Part shown: one piece after another, positions 46,781 through 56,665 of the stretch | How positions within the stretch are numbered: position 1 is the stretch's first letter | Layout: every line of letters starts with the position of its first letter | Assembly (NCBI RefSeq): GCF_003432065.1 | Contig: NZ_QWDE01000001.1 | Span: 124,001 to 188,000 of the forward strand | DNA from: Mucilaginibacter terrenus | Lineage (GTDB): Bacteria > Bacteroidota > Bacteroidia > Sphingobacteriales > Sphingobacteriaceae | Length of the DNA stretch: 64,000 nucleotides | Direction: 5' to 3' | Translations under genes and position numbers: made by a program | Notes under the pieces: model-generated | What the model was told of the DNA's origin: nothing | Seen by the model: the letters and a program-made list of their open reading frames with translations, nothing else | The model's database searches: none

Positions 46781-46855
46781 TAATATTAAATGTGCTTACC
46801 TTTATGAACAATGCCTCCTGAAGGCTGTTACACCAAAACACACACAATATTTACC

Positions 46856-47335
46856 ATGGACGCGAAAGAAATTAGCCTAGAAGAAAAGAAAGTAAAGCCA
46901 GTTGTAGATCACCTGAACGACTTATTAGCCAATTACCACATTCACTATCAAAAATTGCGTGGCTGCCACTGGAACGTAAAAGGACAAAGCTTTTTTACCC
47001 TGCATGTAAAGTTTGAGGAACTGTACACAGAAGCACTGACTACAATTGATGAACTGGCCGAACGTATACTTACCCTGGGTAAACCACCGTATAGCACATT
47101 TAATGATTATATAACCACATCAACATTAAAGGAAATTGATACAATTGGTATGAAAGATACCGATATGGTAAAAGCTTTGATTGATGATATGGCTACGCTG
47201 ATTGAAATGGAACGCCAGCTACTTGATATTACTGCAGACGCAGGCGACGACGGCACCAACGATATGGTGAACCGTTTTATGCAGTTTAAAGAAAAGAACA
47301 CCTGGATGCTGCGTTCTTTTGTGAACGAAGATTAA
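46856..47335 (+). CDS. dps: Dps-family ferritin-like protein
   Basis: I chose the ATG at 46856 (MDAKEISLEEKKV). The Dps ferroxidase motif is present: CHWNVKG (His38), FFTLHVKFEELYTEA (His50, Glu54), and the following helix DELAERILTLG. Length 159 is typical. Dps proteins form dodecamers that store iron and shield DNA during starvation or oxidative stress. It has a possible TAccTTTa -7 box at 46797-46804 and ends at a shared terminator. Confidence 0.94.
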   Translation: MDAKEISLEEKKVKPVVDHLNDLLANYHIHYQKLRGCHWNVKGQSFFTLHVKFEELYTEALTTIDELAERILTLGKPPYSTFNDYITTSTLKEIDTIGMKDTDMVKALIDDMATLIEMERQLLDITADAGDDGTNDMVNRFMQFKEKNTWMLRSFVNED

Positions 47336-47351
47336 ATTGTAACAGGTATAA

Positions 47352-47386
47352 CAAAAAAGCGACGGAGAAATCCATCGCTTTTTTGT
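47352..47386. terminator. Bidirectional terminator between dps and patatin gene
   Basis: AAAAAAGCGA and TCGCTTTTTT flank an inner stem and AGAAA loop. The A-run on one side and T-run on the other allow function for both convergent genes. Confidence 0.9.
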
Positions 47387-47394
47387 TTAAGGTG

Positions 47395-50300
47395 CTATTT
47401 AGCAGCAGCAAACATGCTCTTATCAATTGACAGGTAGCCTAGTTTACGATAACTCTCAAACTGCGCTTCATTAAAGAACTGGTCGCCGGTTGACTCTTGC
47501 GGAAACTCGGGGTTGCTCATGTAGTACTCACGTACATCAGTTGCATTATCTTCAGTAAGAGTTGTTTTCACATAAATTAATTCCCCTACATCAGTAACAC
47601 CAGGGTAATGTATTTTGCCCGTAACAGCATGCGCCAATGAAAAGCCGGTATCTTTAGCTTTTTTGGTTATCTTAGTTGTGTCAATCTCAATTTCAACACC
47701 AAAATCAATCCGGCATCGCCTTATTGCATTGGCCAAGCCTTCACAATTGGCTTTGCTGTCCTGCTCGCCATCAACCAGCACAATGGTGCTGCATTTTCTT
47801 CGCACCAATTCATAGAGGCCCATATTATCAAAGTGCCCGCCGTCAGATAGGTATACGTAGTCGTTATCAATATCTGTATCGCCCACTAAGTCCTTAACTA
47901 GATACCCTATGCCGGCTGTCGGCTCAGAATGCTTCCACCTGTCTTGCCTGGGGTTGCCAATCCATCGGCCCAGCCTTACATTGAACATTGTGAGTAAAAA
48001 TGCTGTTGCGGCAGATGAATGATAACCCATATTGGGGCTCACTGCAGCGCCGGACATAGCCATTACCGAACCTAACTGTGGACCCATCGGGGCGGAATAC
48101 CTGTCTGTGTTACGGTAACCATAGTTGAATTTTGAAGATTTATTATTGATGGCTGACTTGGTTGCACTAAAATCAAACCCACAGTAAAGTGGCGAGAATA
48201 TGAAAGATTCGGCCATCCGGTCTTGTCTGTCCAGCTCACTTGCATCAGTCGCATTCAGTGCAGTATTGAGTATAGGGTAGGGTCCAATATATCTGCCATT
48301 TTTTCCCTTGTACTTGAAATCTGTGAGGGGCAGATCATCCCTTTGATCAAAGCCTGTAAATGAGTTTGCCGTATTGTCGCGGTCATCCCTTCTGCGTGTT
48401 GCACCCAGGTAGGCCCGTGTAAGCCGATTGCGATAAAAGTGGTGTAAAGAAAACTCGTTAACACCAGTGCGCCAGCTTACAAGCCAGGTAATTACAATTA
48501 AGCCGCCGGATAACAGGCCAAAGCAGCTGGCTAAAGTTTGGGCATCGGCGTTTTTCACGTCCACAAATACTCTTGTAAGCGCCTCCAAAGTATATGCACC
48601 TATCAGCAGAAAACCTACCATAAAGAGGTATGGAACAAATCGTACAAATATATCTGCAGCTTTTGATTTTCCCGGGTCAGATTTTTTTCCTTCAGATGCA
48701 GCGTTAAATGCCATTTTTACACCTGCGCCAACAAGGCCCGCCCATGTAGCTGCAGTACCCAGTATAGGCGCAAGTTCCTTAAGCATGTTCTTGCTGTTAT
48801 ATCTTATGTAATCTGGCAGTAGCAGGGCACCTGCTGTTACCAATAACCACAGGAGAATAAAGCGATGTACAATGCCGCCCATACGGCCCCACCATTCACG
48901 TTTTTCGTCGGGGAACAATAACCCCATTAAAGCCATGCGTGCTACAATAGAAATGCATACTACTTCGATAATAAGCGGGGGGCCTAATATGAATATCTCT
49001 TTTTCATAAAAATTGTTAATACCGTAGCCAGCTACCGGTAAATTACAGAACAACGTCCAGACAGCTGTTACAGCAGCCAACCCCACTGCAGCCGCCACTA
49101 ATGATGAAAGGATAATCCAGCACCAAATACGAAGCCAACCTGGTACAAAGTAAATTTTGTATGTGCTCATTGCACTGGCTTGTGACGCATACTTACCAAT
49201 TGTTGCTACTGTAATCATTAAAGCGGTACCTACCGCAGCAACAGGCCAAAGCTTTTTGCCGTTGTACACGTAGCCGCCAAGTTCAGGTAACCCTGCATAG
49301 AGCCAGGAGCTGATAATGCAACCAGCTAAAGCGGCCCAAAAAACCATCAGGAATGATGTATAAGCATTTGCAATAAGAGGTTTGGTATTAACTCCGTCCA
49401 TGGTTTTGTATCCTCTCATTCCAAAGCCGGTTAAAAAAGCTGCCGGTGCCAACAGTATAAAACTCCAAATTCCTACGGACCAAGTGCTATAGTTATTACC
49501 GGTTGATTGAAATATACGCCACAGGTTAAAGAAAGAAGAAACGAGTGCAAGAACGCTTAGTAGTAATAGCAACAATATGCATTGGTTAATAATTGTGTTT
49601 CTTAACCAGGTCATGCCGGTGGTCCAGGCGTCGGCAGACATAATGCTGGCGTTTGGAGACAAGTAGTTACTGTACATACGCAACCAGCGAATTGGCCTTA
49701 CTTCGTCAGCCATCGGATCTGTAGACTTAGCGGGGTTTAAGCGATTGCTGACCTTGGTAACAGAGCCGCCACGTTTTATCCACGATATCAGCCAGGAGCC
49801 GATGTATCCGCCGCCTGACACGGTTGACAGATAATCAAAAGAACTAAGTTGACCCAGGTAGGCCAGCTTTTGTATAACACCAAGGCTGAATGTTGCCGAG
49901 CGTATGCCTCCGCCTGATAGTGCCAACCCTTTAAGTTTCATATCCGACGCCAGCAGAAAAGGGTCGGGGTCTAACGCGTGTTCAGGGGTATTTGATGGAG
50001 GTACCATCCCGGGTTCTAATTCTTTACGGCGGCTCTCACGGCTCTGTTCAACCTCCTTTAGTTCCTCTGTAAAAAAAGTGTCAAATGGTAATGGTGCGTT
50101 TGCCGTTATAAGGCAATTTTTTAGCCTTTCGTTGTTCTCCAGGAGCTCAATTGTCAAAGATCTTCTTGGTTTTTTCTCAAAGTTACCCGCCCACCATTTA
50201 TCCCTTTGAGGGTTTTTGATCAAACCAGTAGTCGGAGTTTCTTTGGGTTGTTCCGTATTATCATAAGCCTGGTAAGTGCGGTCATAATTTTTAATCTTGT

Positions 50301-50715
50301 TTCCGCCCATTGCAAGTATTACCTGAATAGGCACATAGTTCAGAATCCTAGCTAACTCAGAACGCTCATTGGCGTCTGCAAACAACATAGCCCTGATTTT
50401 TTTTCTCCAATAGGTAGGTGGCTGGTAAATGTCATCATTGTCGGCGGTCATCTGCACGGTTGCAATTGCTGCGTCGCCACCACTTTTTATCCAACTGTAA
50501 AGCTGATGTACCCGCCTAGAAAATTGTTCTTTAAGCATATTTTCATCCAGCAGCTCTCTGCTCATGAAAACTTCTTTTATGCGATTATACTGCTCCTGTG
50601 AGCAATAGTCATTTGTGACAATTTTATTTCCGCTGAAAAACTTGTCTTTACAAATATCCTGGTAAATAGTAATGTAAGATACCGCGTGCGCAGTTAAGTC
50701 TGTGATTATGTCCAT
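47395..50715 (-). CDS. Large membrane-embedded patatin-like phospholipase
   Basis: A roughly 250-residue N-terminal region of unknown type precedes the patatin domain: the oxyanion loop LALSGGGIRSA (about 264-274) and the nucleophile elbow STVSGGGYIGS with Ser300. The domain is then split by a long insert with many hydrophobic helices (about 360-760, e.g. ILLLLLSVLALVSSFF). The catalytic Asp is in VYLSDGGHFDNMG, about residue 1000. Patatins hydrolyse acyl groups of lipids. The insert should anchor it in a membrane. It appears as a single-gene unit, so nothing directly indicates a role; no cyclase or sensor gene is adjacent. Confidence 0.9.
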   Translation of the reverse strand: MDIITDLTAHAVSYITIYQDICKDKFFSGNKIVTNDYCSQEQYNRIKEVFMSRELLDENMLKEQFSRRVHQLYSWIKSGGDAAIATVQMTADNDDIYQPPTYWRKKIRAMLFADANERSELARILNYVPIQVILAMGGNKIKNYDRTYQAYDNTEQPKETPTTGLIKNPQRDKWWAGNFEKKPRRSLTIELLENNERLKNCLITANAPLPFDTFFTEELKEVEQSRESRRKELEPGMVPPSNTPEHALDPDPFLLASDMKLKGLALSGGGIRSATFSLGVIQKLAYLGQLSSFDYLSTVSGGGYIGSWLISWIKRGGSVTKVSNRLNPAKSTDPMADEVRPIRWLRMYSNYLSPNASIMSADAWTTGMTWLRNTIINQCILLLLLLSVLALVSSFFNLWRIFQSTGNNYSTWSVGIWSFILLAPAAFLTGFGMRGYKTMDGVNTKPLIANAYTSFLMVFWAALAGCIISSWLYAGLPELGGYVYNGKKLWPVAAVGTALMITVATIGKYASQASAMSTYKIYFVPGWLRIWCWIILSSLVAAAVGLAAVTAVWTLFCNLPVAGYGINNFYEKEIFILGPPLIIEVVCISIVARMALMGLLFPDEKREWWGRMGGIVHRFILLWLLVTAGALLLPDYIRYNSKNMLKELAPILGTAATWAGLVGAGVKMAFNAASEGKKSDPGKSKAADIFVRFVPYLFMVGFLLIGAYTLEALTRVFVDVKNADAQTLASCFGLLSGGLIVITWLVSWRTGVNEFSLHHFYRNRLTRAYLGATRRRDDRDNTANSFTGFDQRDDLPLTDFKYKGKNGRYIGPYPILNTALNATDASELDRQDRMAESFIFSPLYCGFDFSATKSAINNKSSKFNYGYRNTDRYSAPMGPQLGSVMAMSGAAVSPNMGYHSSAATAFLLTMFNVRLGRWIGNPRQDRWKHSEPTAGIGYLVKDLVGDTDIDNDYVYLSDGGHFDNMGLYELVRRKCSTIVLVDGEQDSKANCEGLANAIRRCRIDFGVEIEIDTTKITKKAKDTGFSLAHAVTGKIHYPGVTDVGELIYVKTTLTEDNATDVREYYMSNPEFPQESTGDQFFNEAQFESYRKLGYLSIDKSMFAAAK

Positions 50716-50931
50716 GTTGTGAGTGGTTTAGGTGATACTTTTGAATGAACATTATAAATATAATACTCCTTTTATGAATATTTAAAATATTTACAAATAA
50801 TATTTCAATAAATGTTTTATACATGCGGGTTGATGATTATTTTAAGGTTCATATGACTCTATAACCTATAACGACATATGTATTATTTTACATTTTATAT
50901 TTAACCCCAATATGGAAAAGCGTTAAAATAA
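50716..50931. other. AT-rich intergenic DNA
   Basis: Very AT-rich DNA upstream of the patatin gene. No gene is seen. It should contain the patatin promoter on the minus strand. Confidence 0.4.
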
Positions 50932-50962
50932 AAAAGAGCGATGAAAAACTTCATCGCTCTTT
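50932..50962 (-). terminator. Terminator after the OmpP1/FadL-like gene
   Basis: AAAGAGCGATGAA and TTCATCGCTCTTT form a perfect 13-bp stem around a short loop, preceded on the plus strand by a run of A that gives the T-tract for the minus-strand gene. Confidence 0.9.
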
Positions 50963-50986
50963 AGCAGGAATATTGTGTATCTGGTA

Positions 50987-52492
50987 TTAGAACCGATATC
51001 CTAATGTAAGGAACGCGCTGTTATTGGTCTTATTTATTAATGCACTAGGGGTGTTGCTGCCAATCTCATAAGGGAAGACTGTTTGGCTACCGGTGGAGTG
51101 CATGTATGTTGCATCCAGGTAATAGTTTGCGAAACGCAGTCCTATACCACCACTAGCAGTTTTAATGTCGCTGCCGTAGTTTTTACGGTAGTCGCCCTGT
51201 ATGCCGTAACCCCCGCGCAGCATAAAGAAGTTTGTTAATCTTGCTTCCGCACCAATGCGGTAGTTAACTGCCGACTTGTATAGGGTTTTTATTTCAGGGT
51301 TATCCCTGTAATCTGCGTCATAACTATCGTTGCTGCTCAGGTGGGTGCTTGTGTAATCCACGTACTCAATGTCACCTGTAATGAAGCCAAATTGCTTGAT
51401 GAACACAGCTATGCCACCCGCTACTTTATAAGGAGTGCGTAAGTTGTAGGTTAAAGCATATGGCTGATCGGTACGGTCTTCAAAGTCGCTATTAGTTGTG
51501 CTTGACGGGTAGCGTGTTCTTAAGCCTTCGCTGTAAACATCATCAATGCTGTACCACGTTGGTGTAGTAAACGTAGCGCCTAACCTAACAGCTTCCACCG
51601 GTTTGTAAATTAAACCTAAGCGGGCGTTAAAACCTGTACCTCTTGTAGACTGATCTTGCGCAAAGCCGGTGCTATAGTCCAATTGTTCTGCCGGGAGTGT
51701 TGGTGTAGCAGGTAAAATTACGTTGCCGCTTTCGCTGAACAGCGAGGTAGAGTTGTACCTGAGGGTTGTAAAACCAAGGCCTAAACCAATGTAAAGTTTA
51801 TTGCTGTAATTAGCACCTAGCGAAAAATCTAACTCGCTTAATCCGCCTGTACGGCTAATGTTTACCTGTTGGTTACCATTTGGCTGTGCATTAGATGTGA
51901 AATTGCCGTTATTTTCTTCAATAAGGTAATGGTTGTAAGCCCATGACTCCAAAGATCCGCTCGGTAGGTAGTAGCCTTGGTTATCGCTCTGTTTTGAACC
52001 GTTGGCTAAGCTTGCAAAGTAATTACCTATGCTGCTGCTGTTATTAGTGCCACCATAATTGATGTTCTCATAGTAGTTGTTGGTGCGGCTGTAACCTATA
52101 CCATAATTAACACTTAACCAGCCTTTAGTTTTATCGGCACCACGAGCTTTCTTTAACTGCTGATAAATAACTAAAGCAGCGTTATTAAGATTACCAGTGT
52201 TGTTGGTAGCCTGTGAGCTGGTGCCGAAATAAGTTGAATTGGTCTTGATGTTATTATATTCAGGAGTAATGCTTAATTCAGAGCGGGTGAAAAAACCTAA
52301 ACCTGCAGGGTTAGAGCTGACAGATGTTAGATCGCCACCAACAGCAGTACCGGCACCACCAACGCCTTTAATGCGTGCGGTAGAACCCGGTTGGCCACCC
52401 GAAAAGCGGATAGCATCCTGTGAATATTGGGCAAAACTATTTTTAGTAACCGCTACTATAGCGATCACACTGAGTAGATATTTTATTTTCAT
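50987..52492 (-). CDS. OmpP1/FadL-like outer membrane protein
   Basis: A signal peptide (VIAIVAVTKNSFAQ) is followed by DAIRFSGGQPGSTARIKGVG and SSNPAGLGFFTRSELSITPE, the N-terminal hatch pattern of FadL/OmpP1/TodX transporters. Alternating hydrophobic beta strands fill the rest, ending NSAFLTLGYRF with a terminal Phe, as in porins. It probably imports hydrophobic compounds. It lies 25 bp downstream of the Tyr/Gly-rich lipoprotein gene and is likely in the same transcription unit. Confidence 0.9.
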   Translation of the reverse strand: MKIKYLLSVIAIVAVTKNSFAQYSQDAIRFSGGQPGSTARIKGVGGAGTAVGGDLTSVSSNPAGLGFFTRSELSITPEYNNIKTNSTYFGTSSQATNNTGNLNNAALVIYQQLKKARGADKTKGWLSVNYGIGYSRTNNYYENINYGGTNNSSSIGNYFASLANGSKQSDNQGYYLPSGSLESWAYNHYLIEENNGNFTSNAQPNGNQQVNISRTGGLSELDFSLGANYSNKLYIGLGLGFTTLRYNSTSLFSESGNVILPATPTLPAEQLDYSTGFAQDQSTRGTGFNARLGLIYKPVEAVRLGATFTTPTWYSIDDVYSEGLRTRYPSSTTNSDFEDRTDQPYALTYNLRTPYKVAGGIAVFIKQFGFITGDIEYVDYTSTHLSSNDSYDADYRDNPEIKTLYKSAVNYRIGAEARLTNFFMLRGGYGIQGDYRKNYGSDIKTASGGIGLRFANYYLDATYMHSTGSQTVFPYEIGSNTPSALINKTNNSAFLTLGYRF

Positions 52493-52517
52493 AAAGCGTT
52501 AGGTAAATCGTAAAAAA

Positions 52518-53396
52518 TTATGGTCGGGCTGGTCTGCCGCCGCCACCACCGCCACCGCCGGATGAGCTGCCGCCACCACCACCGCCACCGCTATTTGATG
52601 GAGGAGGAGAGTAAGAGCGCTCTACCTGTGTAGGCCTTGGCTGGTACGAAGGTTGTTCATTACGTGTAGGTCGCGCAGGGCGGCTATAACTGCCATTACC
52701 ATTGTTATACCCACCATTACTATTGGTACGCACGTTGCCGCCTACACTTGTTCTGGTGGGACGACCAGGATAGTAACCCATGCCGTTACCATTAGCGTAG
52801 CCAATGCCGTTTCCACTACGATTACCAACTACACCTCTTGGGTTACCGTTGCCCCTATAAGGCCGTGCTGTGCCTGAGTTATTGTAAGCCGAATAAACAC
52901 CCCAGTATGGATAGCCGCCGTTGTAATAGCCCGTACCCCAGTAGGAGTAAGGCGAATAACCATAACCATACCCATAACCAGCATATGGCGAGAACGCGCC
53001 GTAGCCAAAGCCTAACCCGCCATATAAGCCCCATCCCGAACCGTAATACCAGGGGTTGTAGCCCAAGCCGATGCTAAAGCCGTTGCCATATGCATAAGGC
53101 GAATAGCTGTAAAAGGGATCGTAATAGCTGAAAGGAGAATAATAGCTGAAGCGGTTTATACGAGACGCGTAATCATCATAGTAGTAGTAATAATCATCCT
53201 CGTCGTTGTAAGCATCCTCCGGTTCCTGGCGGTAAACAGGCTTTGGGGCAACATATTCGGGCTCATCACCGGCTTTTGCCTGTGAAAAGTAAACGTCGTC
53301 GTTGTTTGCGGCAGTAGATGCAGTTTTGTTAACCGAGCAGGAACTCACCGCAATAGCGGCGATAAGCGAAATTCCTAAGAGTAGGTTCCTTTTCAT
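52518..53396 (-). CDS. Tyr/Gly-rich low-complexity lipoprotein
   Basis: I chose the ATG at 53396 (MKRNLLLGISLIAAIAVSSC), giving a perfect lipoprotein signal. The mature protein has an acidic start, then a Tyr-rich stretch (DDYYYYYDDY), a Gly/Tyr/Ser/Pro segment with many YGYG and SPYSYWG units, an Asn/Gly/Arg region, and a C-terminal poly-Gly tract broken by SSS. Such sequences have no globular fold; they are found in surface or adhesive proteins of Bacteroidetes. Function unknown. Confidence 0.85.
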   Translation of the reverse strand: MKRNLLLGISLIAAIAVSSCSVNKTASTAANNDDVYFSQAKAGDEPEYVAPKPVYRQEPEDAYNDEDDYYYYYDDYASRINRFSYYSPFSYYDPFYSYSPYAYGNGFSIGLGYNPWYYGSGWGLYGGLGFGYGAFSPYAGYGYGYGYSPYSYWGTGYYNGGYPYWGVYSAYNNSGTARPYRGNGNPRGVVGNRSGNGIGYANGNGMGYYPGRPTRTSVGGNVRTNSNGGYNNGNGSYSRPARPTRNEQPSYQPRPTQVERSYSPPPSNSGGGGGGGSSSGGGGGGGGRPARP

Positions 53397-53500
53397 TTTG
53401 GCTTTAAGAGTAAAGTTCAAGTTCAAATAAACGTATAAATTTATAAATTTGGCCGATAGTTACATTAATTAGAGGCAAATTCTATTCCAAAGATCAAGAT

Positions 53501-54973
53501 ATGAGCAAGGGTGTTATTAGTAAAGACGAAGATTACTCGCAATGGTTTAACGACCTTATAATAAAAAGTGACATGGCCGAATATTCGCCTGTCAGAGGTT
53601 GCATGATCATAAAACCGTACGGGTATTCTATATGGGAAAAAATACAGGGTGCGCTCGATAAAATGTTTAAAGATACCGGGCACGTAAACGCTTACTTTCC
53701 GTTGCTCATACCAAAATCCTTCTTCTCCAAAGAAGCCAGCCATGTGGAAGGCTTCGCTAAGGAATGTGCCGTTGTAACACACTACCGGCTTAAGAACGAT
53801 GGCACCGGGCAAATTGTTGTAGATGAGGAAGCAAAATTAGAAGAAGAATTAATTATTCGCCCAACATCAGAAACCATCATCTGGAACACCTACCGCGGAT
53901 GGATACAAAGCTACCGCGACCTGCCTATTTTAGTGAACCAGTGGGCTAACGTAATGCGTTGGGAAATGCGTACACGCTTGTTCTTGCGCACAAGCGAATT
54001 TTTATGGCAGGAGGGCCATACTGCCCATGCCACAGCACAGGAAGCTATTGCAGAAACAGAGCAAATGCTGGAAGTCTATGCAGATTTCGCGGAGAACTTT
54101 ATGGCTTTGCCGGTAGTGCGCGGCCGCAAAACTGCTAACGAGCGCTTTGCCGGCGCGTTAGACACCTATTGCATAGAAGCTTTAATGCAGGACGGCAAAG
54201 CCCTTCAGGCGGGTACCTCTCACTTTTTAGGTCAGAACTTTGCAAAAGCTTTTGATGTTAAGTTCACCAATAAAGAAAATGTGCAGGATTATGTGTGGGC
54301 AACATCTTGGGGTGTATCAACACGTTTGATAGGCGCGCTTATTATGTCGCATTCTGATGATGCCGGCTTAGTTTTACCTCCAAAACTTGCCCCTATACAG
54401 GTAGTTGTAGTGCCTATTTACAAGCACCAGGAAGAACTGGATAATATTACAACGTTTGTTAACAGCCTGACAAAAGAACTGCGGGCCAAAAACATATCAA
54501 TAAAGTTTGACAACCGCGACACCCACCGCCCAGGTGCAAAGTTTGCCGAGTATGAGTTAAAAGGTGTGCCGTTGCGCGTTGCTATTGGCAGCCGCGATAT
54601 GCAGAACGGCACCGTAGAGCTGGCCCGCCGTGACACAAAGACAAAGGAAACGGTACAGCAGGAAGGCCTGGGAGCTAAGATAGAAGCGTTGCTGGAAGAG
54701 ATCCAAACTAACATCTATCAAAAAGCTTTCAAGTTTCGCGAGGAAAATACGGTTGAGGTAGATACTTACGAAGAGTTTAAGCGTATGTTGGATGAACAGC
54801 CCGGCTTTATATCTGCGCATTGGGACGGAACTTCTGAAACAGAGCAAAAGATAAAAGACGAAACCAAGGCCACCATACGTTGTATACCTTTAAACAACAA
54901 GCAGGAAGAGGGTAAGTGCATTCTTACAGGCAACCCATCTACACAGAGGGTGTTGTTTGCCAGGGCGTATTAA
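53501..54973 (+). CDS. proS: Prolyl-tRNA synthetase
   Basis: This class II aminoacyl-tRNA synthetase is of the short type without the inserted editing domain (490 residues). Motif 2/3 regions are [40 protein letters not shown] and [20 protein letters not shown]. The anticodon-binding domain ([15 protein letters not shown]) and the C-terminal ProRS domain ([12 protein letters not shown]) follow. A TAAATTTG at 53444-53451 could be its -7 element. The gene diverges from the lipoprotein gene. Confidence 0.97.
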   Translation: MSKGVISKDEDYSQWFNDLIIKSDMAEYSPVRGCMIIKPYGYSIWEKIQGALDKMFKDTGHVNAYFPLLIPKSFFSKEASHVEGFAKECAVVTHYRLKNDGTGQIVVDEEAKLEEELIIRPTSETIIWNTYRGWIQSYRDLPILVNQWANVMRWEMRTRLFLRTSEFLWQEGHTAHATAQEAIAETEQMLEVYADFAENFMALPVVRGRKTANERFAGALDTYCIEALMQDGKALQAGTSHFLGQNFAKAFDVKFTNKENVQDYVWATSWGVSTRLIGALIMSHSDDAGLVLPPKLAPIQVVVVPIYKHQEELDNITTFVNSLTKELRAKNISIKFDNRDTHRPGAKFAEYELKGVPLRVAIGSRDMQNGTVELARRDTKTKETVQQEGLGAKIEALLEEIQTNIYQKAFKFREENTVEVDTYEEFKRMLDEQPGFISAHWDGTSETEQKIKDETKATIRCIPLNNKQEEGKCILTGNPSTQRVLFARAY

Positions 54974-54977
54974 TGGT

Positions 54978-55492
54978 GGTGAGTGGTTGATTAAGTTGAT
55001 TAGGTGAGTGGTCTTATAACGTATTTTGTACTGTTTATCTAATTAACTAAAATATTAATGGCTTCCTTTACTGAACTTGAAACATGGAAACAAGCAAGGA
55101 AAATCAGAGTTTATATTTCCGGCGTTGTGAAAAGTTTCCCTGCTGATGAAAAGTTCAGATTGACAGATCAGGTCATCCGTTCATCAAGATCAATAGGAAA
55201 CAATCTTGCTGAAGGGCATGGACGATTTCATTACCAGGATAATCTTCGGTTTTGTATAATGGCCCGAGGGTCGCTTACTGAAACGCTAGATCATTTAATT
55301 ATTGCGCTGGACGAAAAAATTATAACAGAAGAAGAGCTATCTCATTTCCAAGCAGAATATGATAGTTGCTTGAGATTGATAAACGGATATATTCAATATT
55401 TAAAAAGTAAGAAACAGGAAAATAGCAAGTAGTTAGCAAATAAGTACCGTATTCCAACTACTCACCTAATCAACTTAATCAACCGCTCACCC
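54978..55492. mobile_element. IVS-like cassette: four-helix-bundle gene between 35-bp inverted repeats
   Basis: The left arm at 54978-55012 (GGTGAGTGGTTGATTAAGTT then GATTAGGTGAGTGGT) and the right arm at 55458-55492 are inverted copies with only two mismatches over 35 bp. The 515-bp unit encloses a single S23-type four-helix-bundle gene. The arms would form a strong RNA stem. This is the layout of 23S rRNA intervening sequences (IVS), which also carry such an ORF, but here it sits between two protein genes. Confidence 0.75.
55058..55432 (+). CDS. Four-helix-bundle protein (S23/IVS family)
   Basis: The 124-residue protein shows the family pattern: ELETWKQARKIRVYI at the start, LTDQVIRSSRSIGNNLAEGH in the centre, and RGSLTETLDHLIIALDEKII near the end. 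Relatives are encoded in intervening sequences of 23S rRNA and resemble the Avd protein of diversity-generating retroelements; their role is unclear but they bind nucleic acid. It is flanked by long inverted repeats, suggesting it belongs to a small mobile cassette. No reverse transcriptase is nearby. Confidence 0.93.
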   Translation: MASFTELETWKQARKIRVYISGVVKSFPADEKFRLTDQVIRSSRSIGNNLAEGHGRFHYQDNLRFCIMARGSLTETLDHLIIALDEKIITEEELSHFQAEYDSCLRLINGYIQYLKSKKQENSK

Positions 55493-55496
55493 ATAT

Positions 55497-56636
55497 ATGA
55501 AATTCGGAACCAAAGCAATACATGCGGGGCAGGAGCCCGACCCAACTACCGGCGCTATCATGACGCCGATATACCAAACCTCTACTTATTGGCAGAAGTC
55601 GCCTGGTGACAACAAGGGTTATGAGTACTCACGTGGTACTAATCCTACACGTAAGGCTTTGGAGGATTGCCTGGCTGCGTTGGAGAATGCTAAATATGGT
55701 CTTGCATTCTCAAGTGGGATGGGCGCTACTGATGCGGTAATGAAGTTGCTTGCACCTGGTGATGAAGTGATCACCGGGACCGACCTTTATGGCGGCTCTT
55801 ACCGCATTTTTACAAAGATATATGCTAACTATGGCATCAAGTTCCACTTTTTAGACCTGAGCGATCCGGAGATCATTAACGAGTATGTTAATGACAAAAC
55901 CAAATTGGTCTGGATAGAAACGCCTACTAATCCAACCATGCAGGTGGTGGATATCGAAGCCATTGGTAAGATTAGCAAAGCCAAAAACCTGCTTTTTGTA
56001 GTTGACAATACCTTCGCTTCTCCGTACCTGCAAAACCCGATAGACCTGGGTGCTGATGTGGTGATGCATTCCGTTACTAAATACATTGGCGGCCATAGCG
56101 ACGTGGTCATGGGCGCATTGATGCTTAACGACGAGGAGCTATACAAAAAGCTGTGGTTCATTTATAATGCCTGCGGCGCTACTCCGGGACCTATGGACAG
56201 CTTTTTGGTACTACGAGGTATAAAAACACTGCACCTGCGTATGAAGGCACACTGTGAGAACGGCAGGCAGGTAGCTGAGTTTTTGAAAGATCACCCTCGG
56301 GTGGAGAAAATATATTGGCCGGGATTTCCCGATTCTCCAAACCACGAAGTTGCCAACAGACAAATGCGTGATTTTGGGGGGATGATATCCATAGTATTAA
56401 AAGATGCTACGCTTGAGGATACCTACCGCATTGCAGGTTCCTTTAAAGTGTTTTCCCTTGCTGAGTCATTAGGTGGGGTAGAATCTCTAATCAACCACCC
56501 GGTAAGTATGACGCATGGCAGCATTCCTAAAGAAGCCCGTGAAAAGGCTGGTGTAGTAGATAACCTGCTTCGCCTGAGTGTAGGGGTAGAGGATATTGAA
56601 GACCTGCTGGAAGACCTGAAACAAGCATTGGCTTAA
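55497..56636 (+). CDS. Trans-sulfuration PLP enzyme (cystathionine gamma-synthase/lyase type)
   Basis: This is a Cys/Met metabolism PLP-dependent enzyme. [52 protein letters not shown] and the PLP lysine in [16 protein letters not shown] (Lys195) are visible, with [16 protein letters not shown] near the end. Synthase and lyase cannot be told apart by eye. Its ATG is only 4 bp after the right inverted repeat of the upstream cassette, so the repeat forms its ribosome-binding region and may influence expression. Confidence 0.95.
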   Translation: MKFGTKAIHAGQEPDPTTGAIMTPIYQTSTYWQKSPGDNKGYEYSRGTNPTRKALEDCLAALENAKYGLAFSSGMGATDAVMKLLAPGDEVITGTDLYGGSYRIFTKIYANYGIKFHFLDLSDPEIINEYVNDKTKLVWIETPTNPTMQVVDIEAIGKISKAKNLLFVVDNTFASPYLQNPIDLGADVVMHSVTKYIGGHSDVVMGALMLNDEELYKKLWFIYNACGATPGPMDSFLVLRGIKTLHLRMKAHCENGRQVAEFLKDHPRVEKIYWPGFPDSPNHEVANRQMRDFGGMISIVLKDATLEDTYRIAGSFKVFSLAESLGGVESLINHPVSMTHGSIPKEAREKAGVVDNLLRLSVGVEDIEDLLEDLKQALA

Positions 56637-56665
56637 TGAATAGTTGAAAAGGACAAAAACTTGAT

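Noticed and set aside
47395..50715. Patatin as a CBASS effector
   Set aside because: No cyclase or sensor gene is adjacent; neighbours are dps and a porin operon.
55058..55432. Avd-type accessory gene of a diversity-generating retroelement
   Set aside because: No reverse transcriptase, template repeat or variable target gene is nearby; the S23/IVS assignment fits better.
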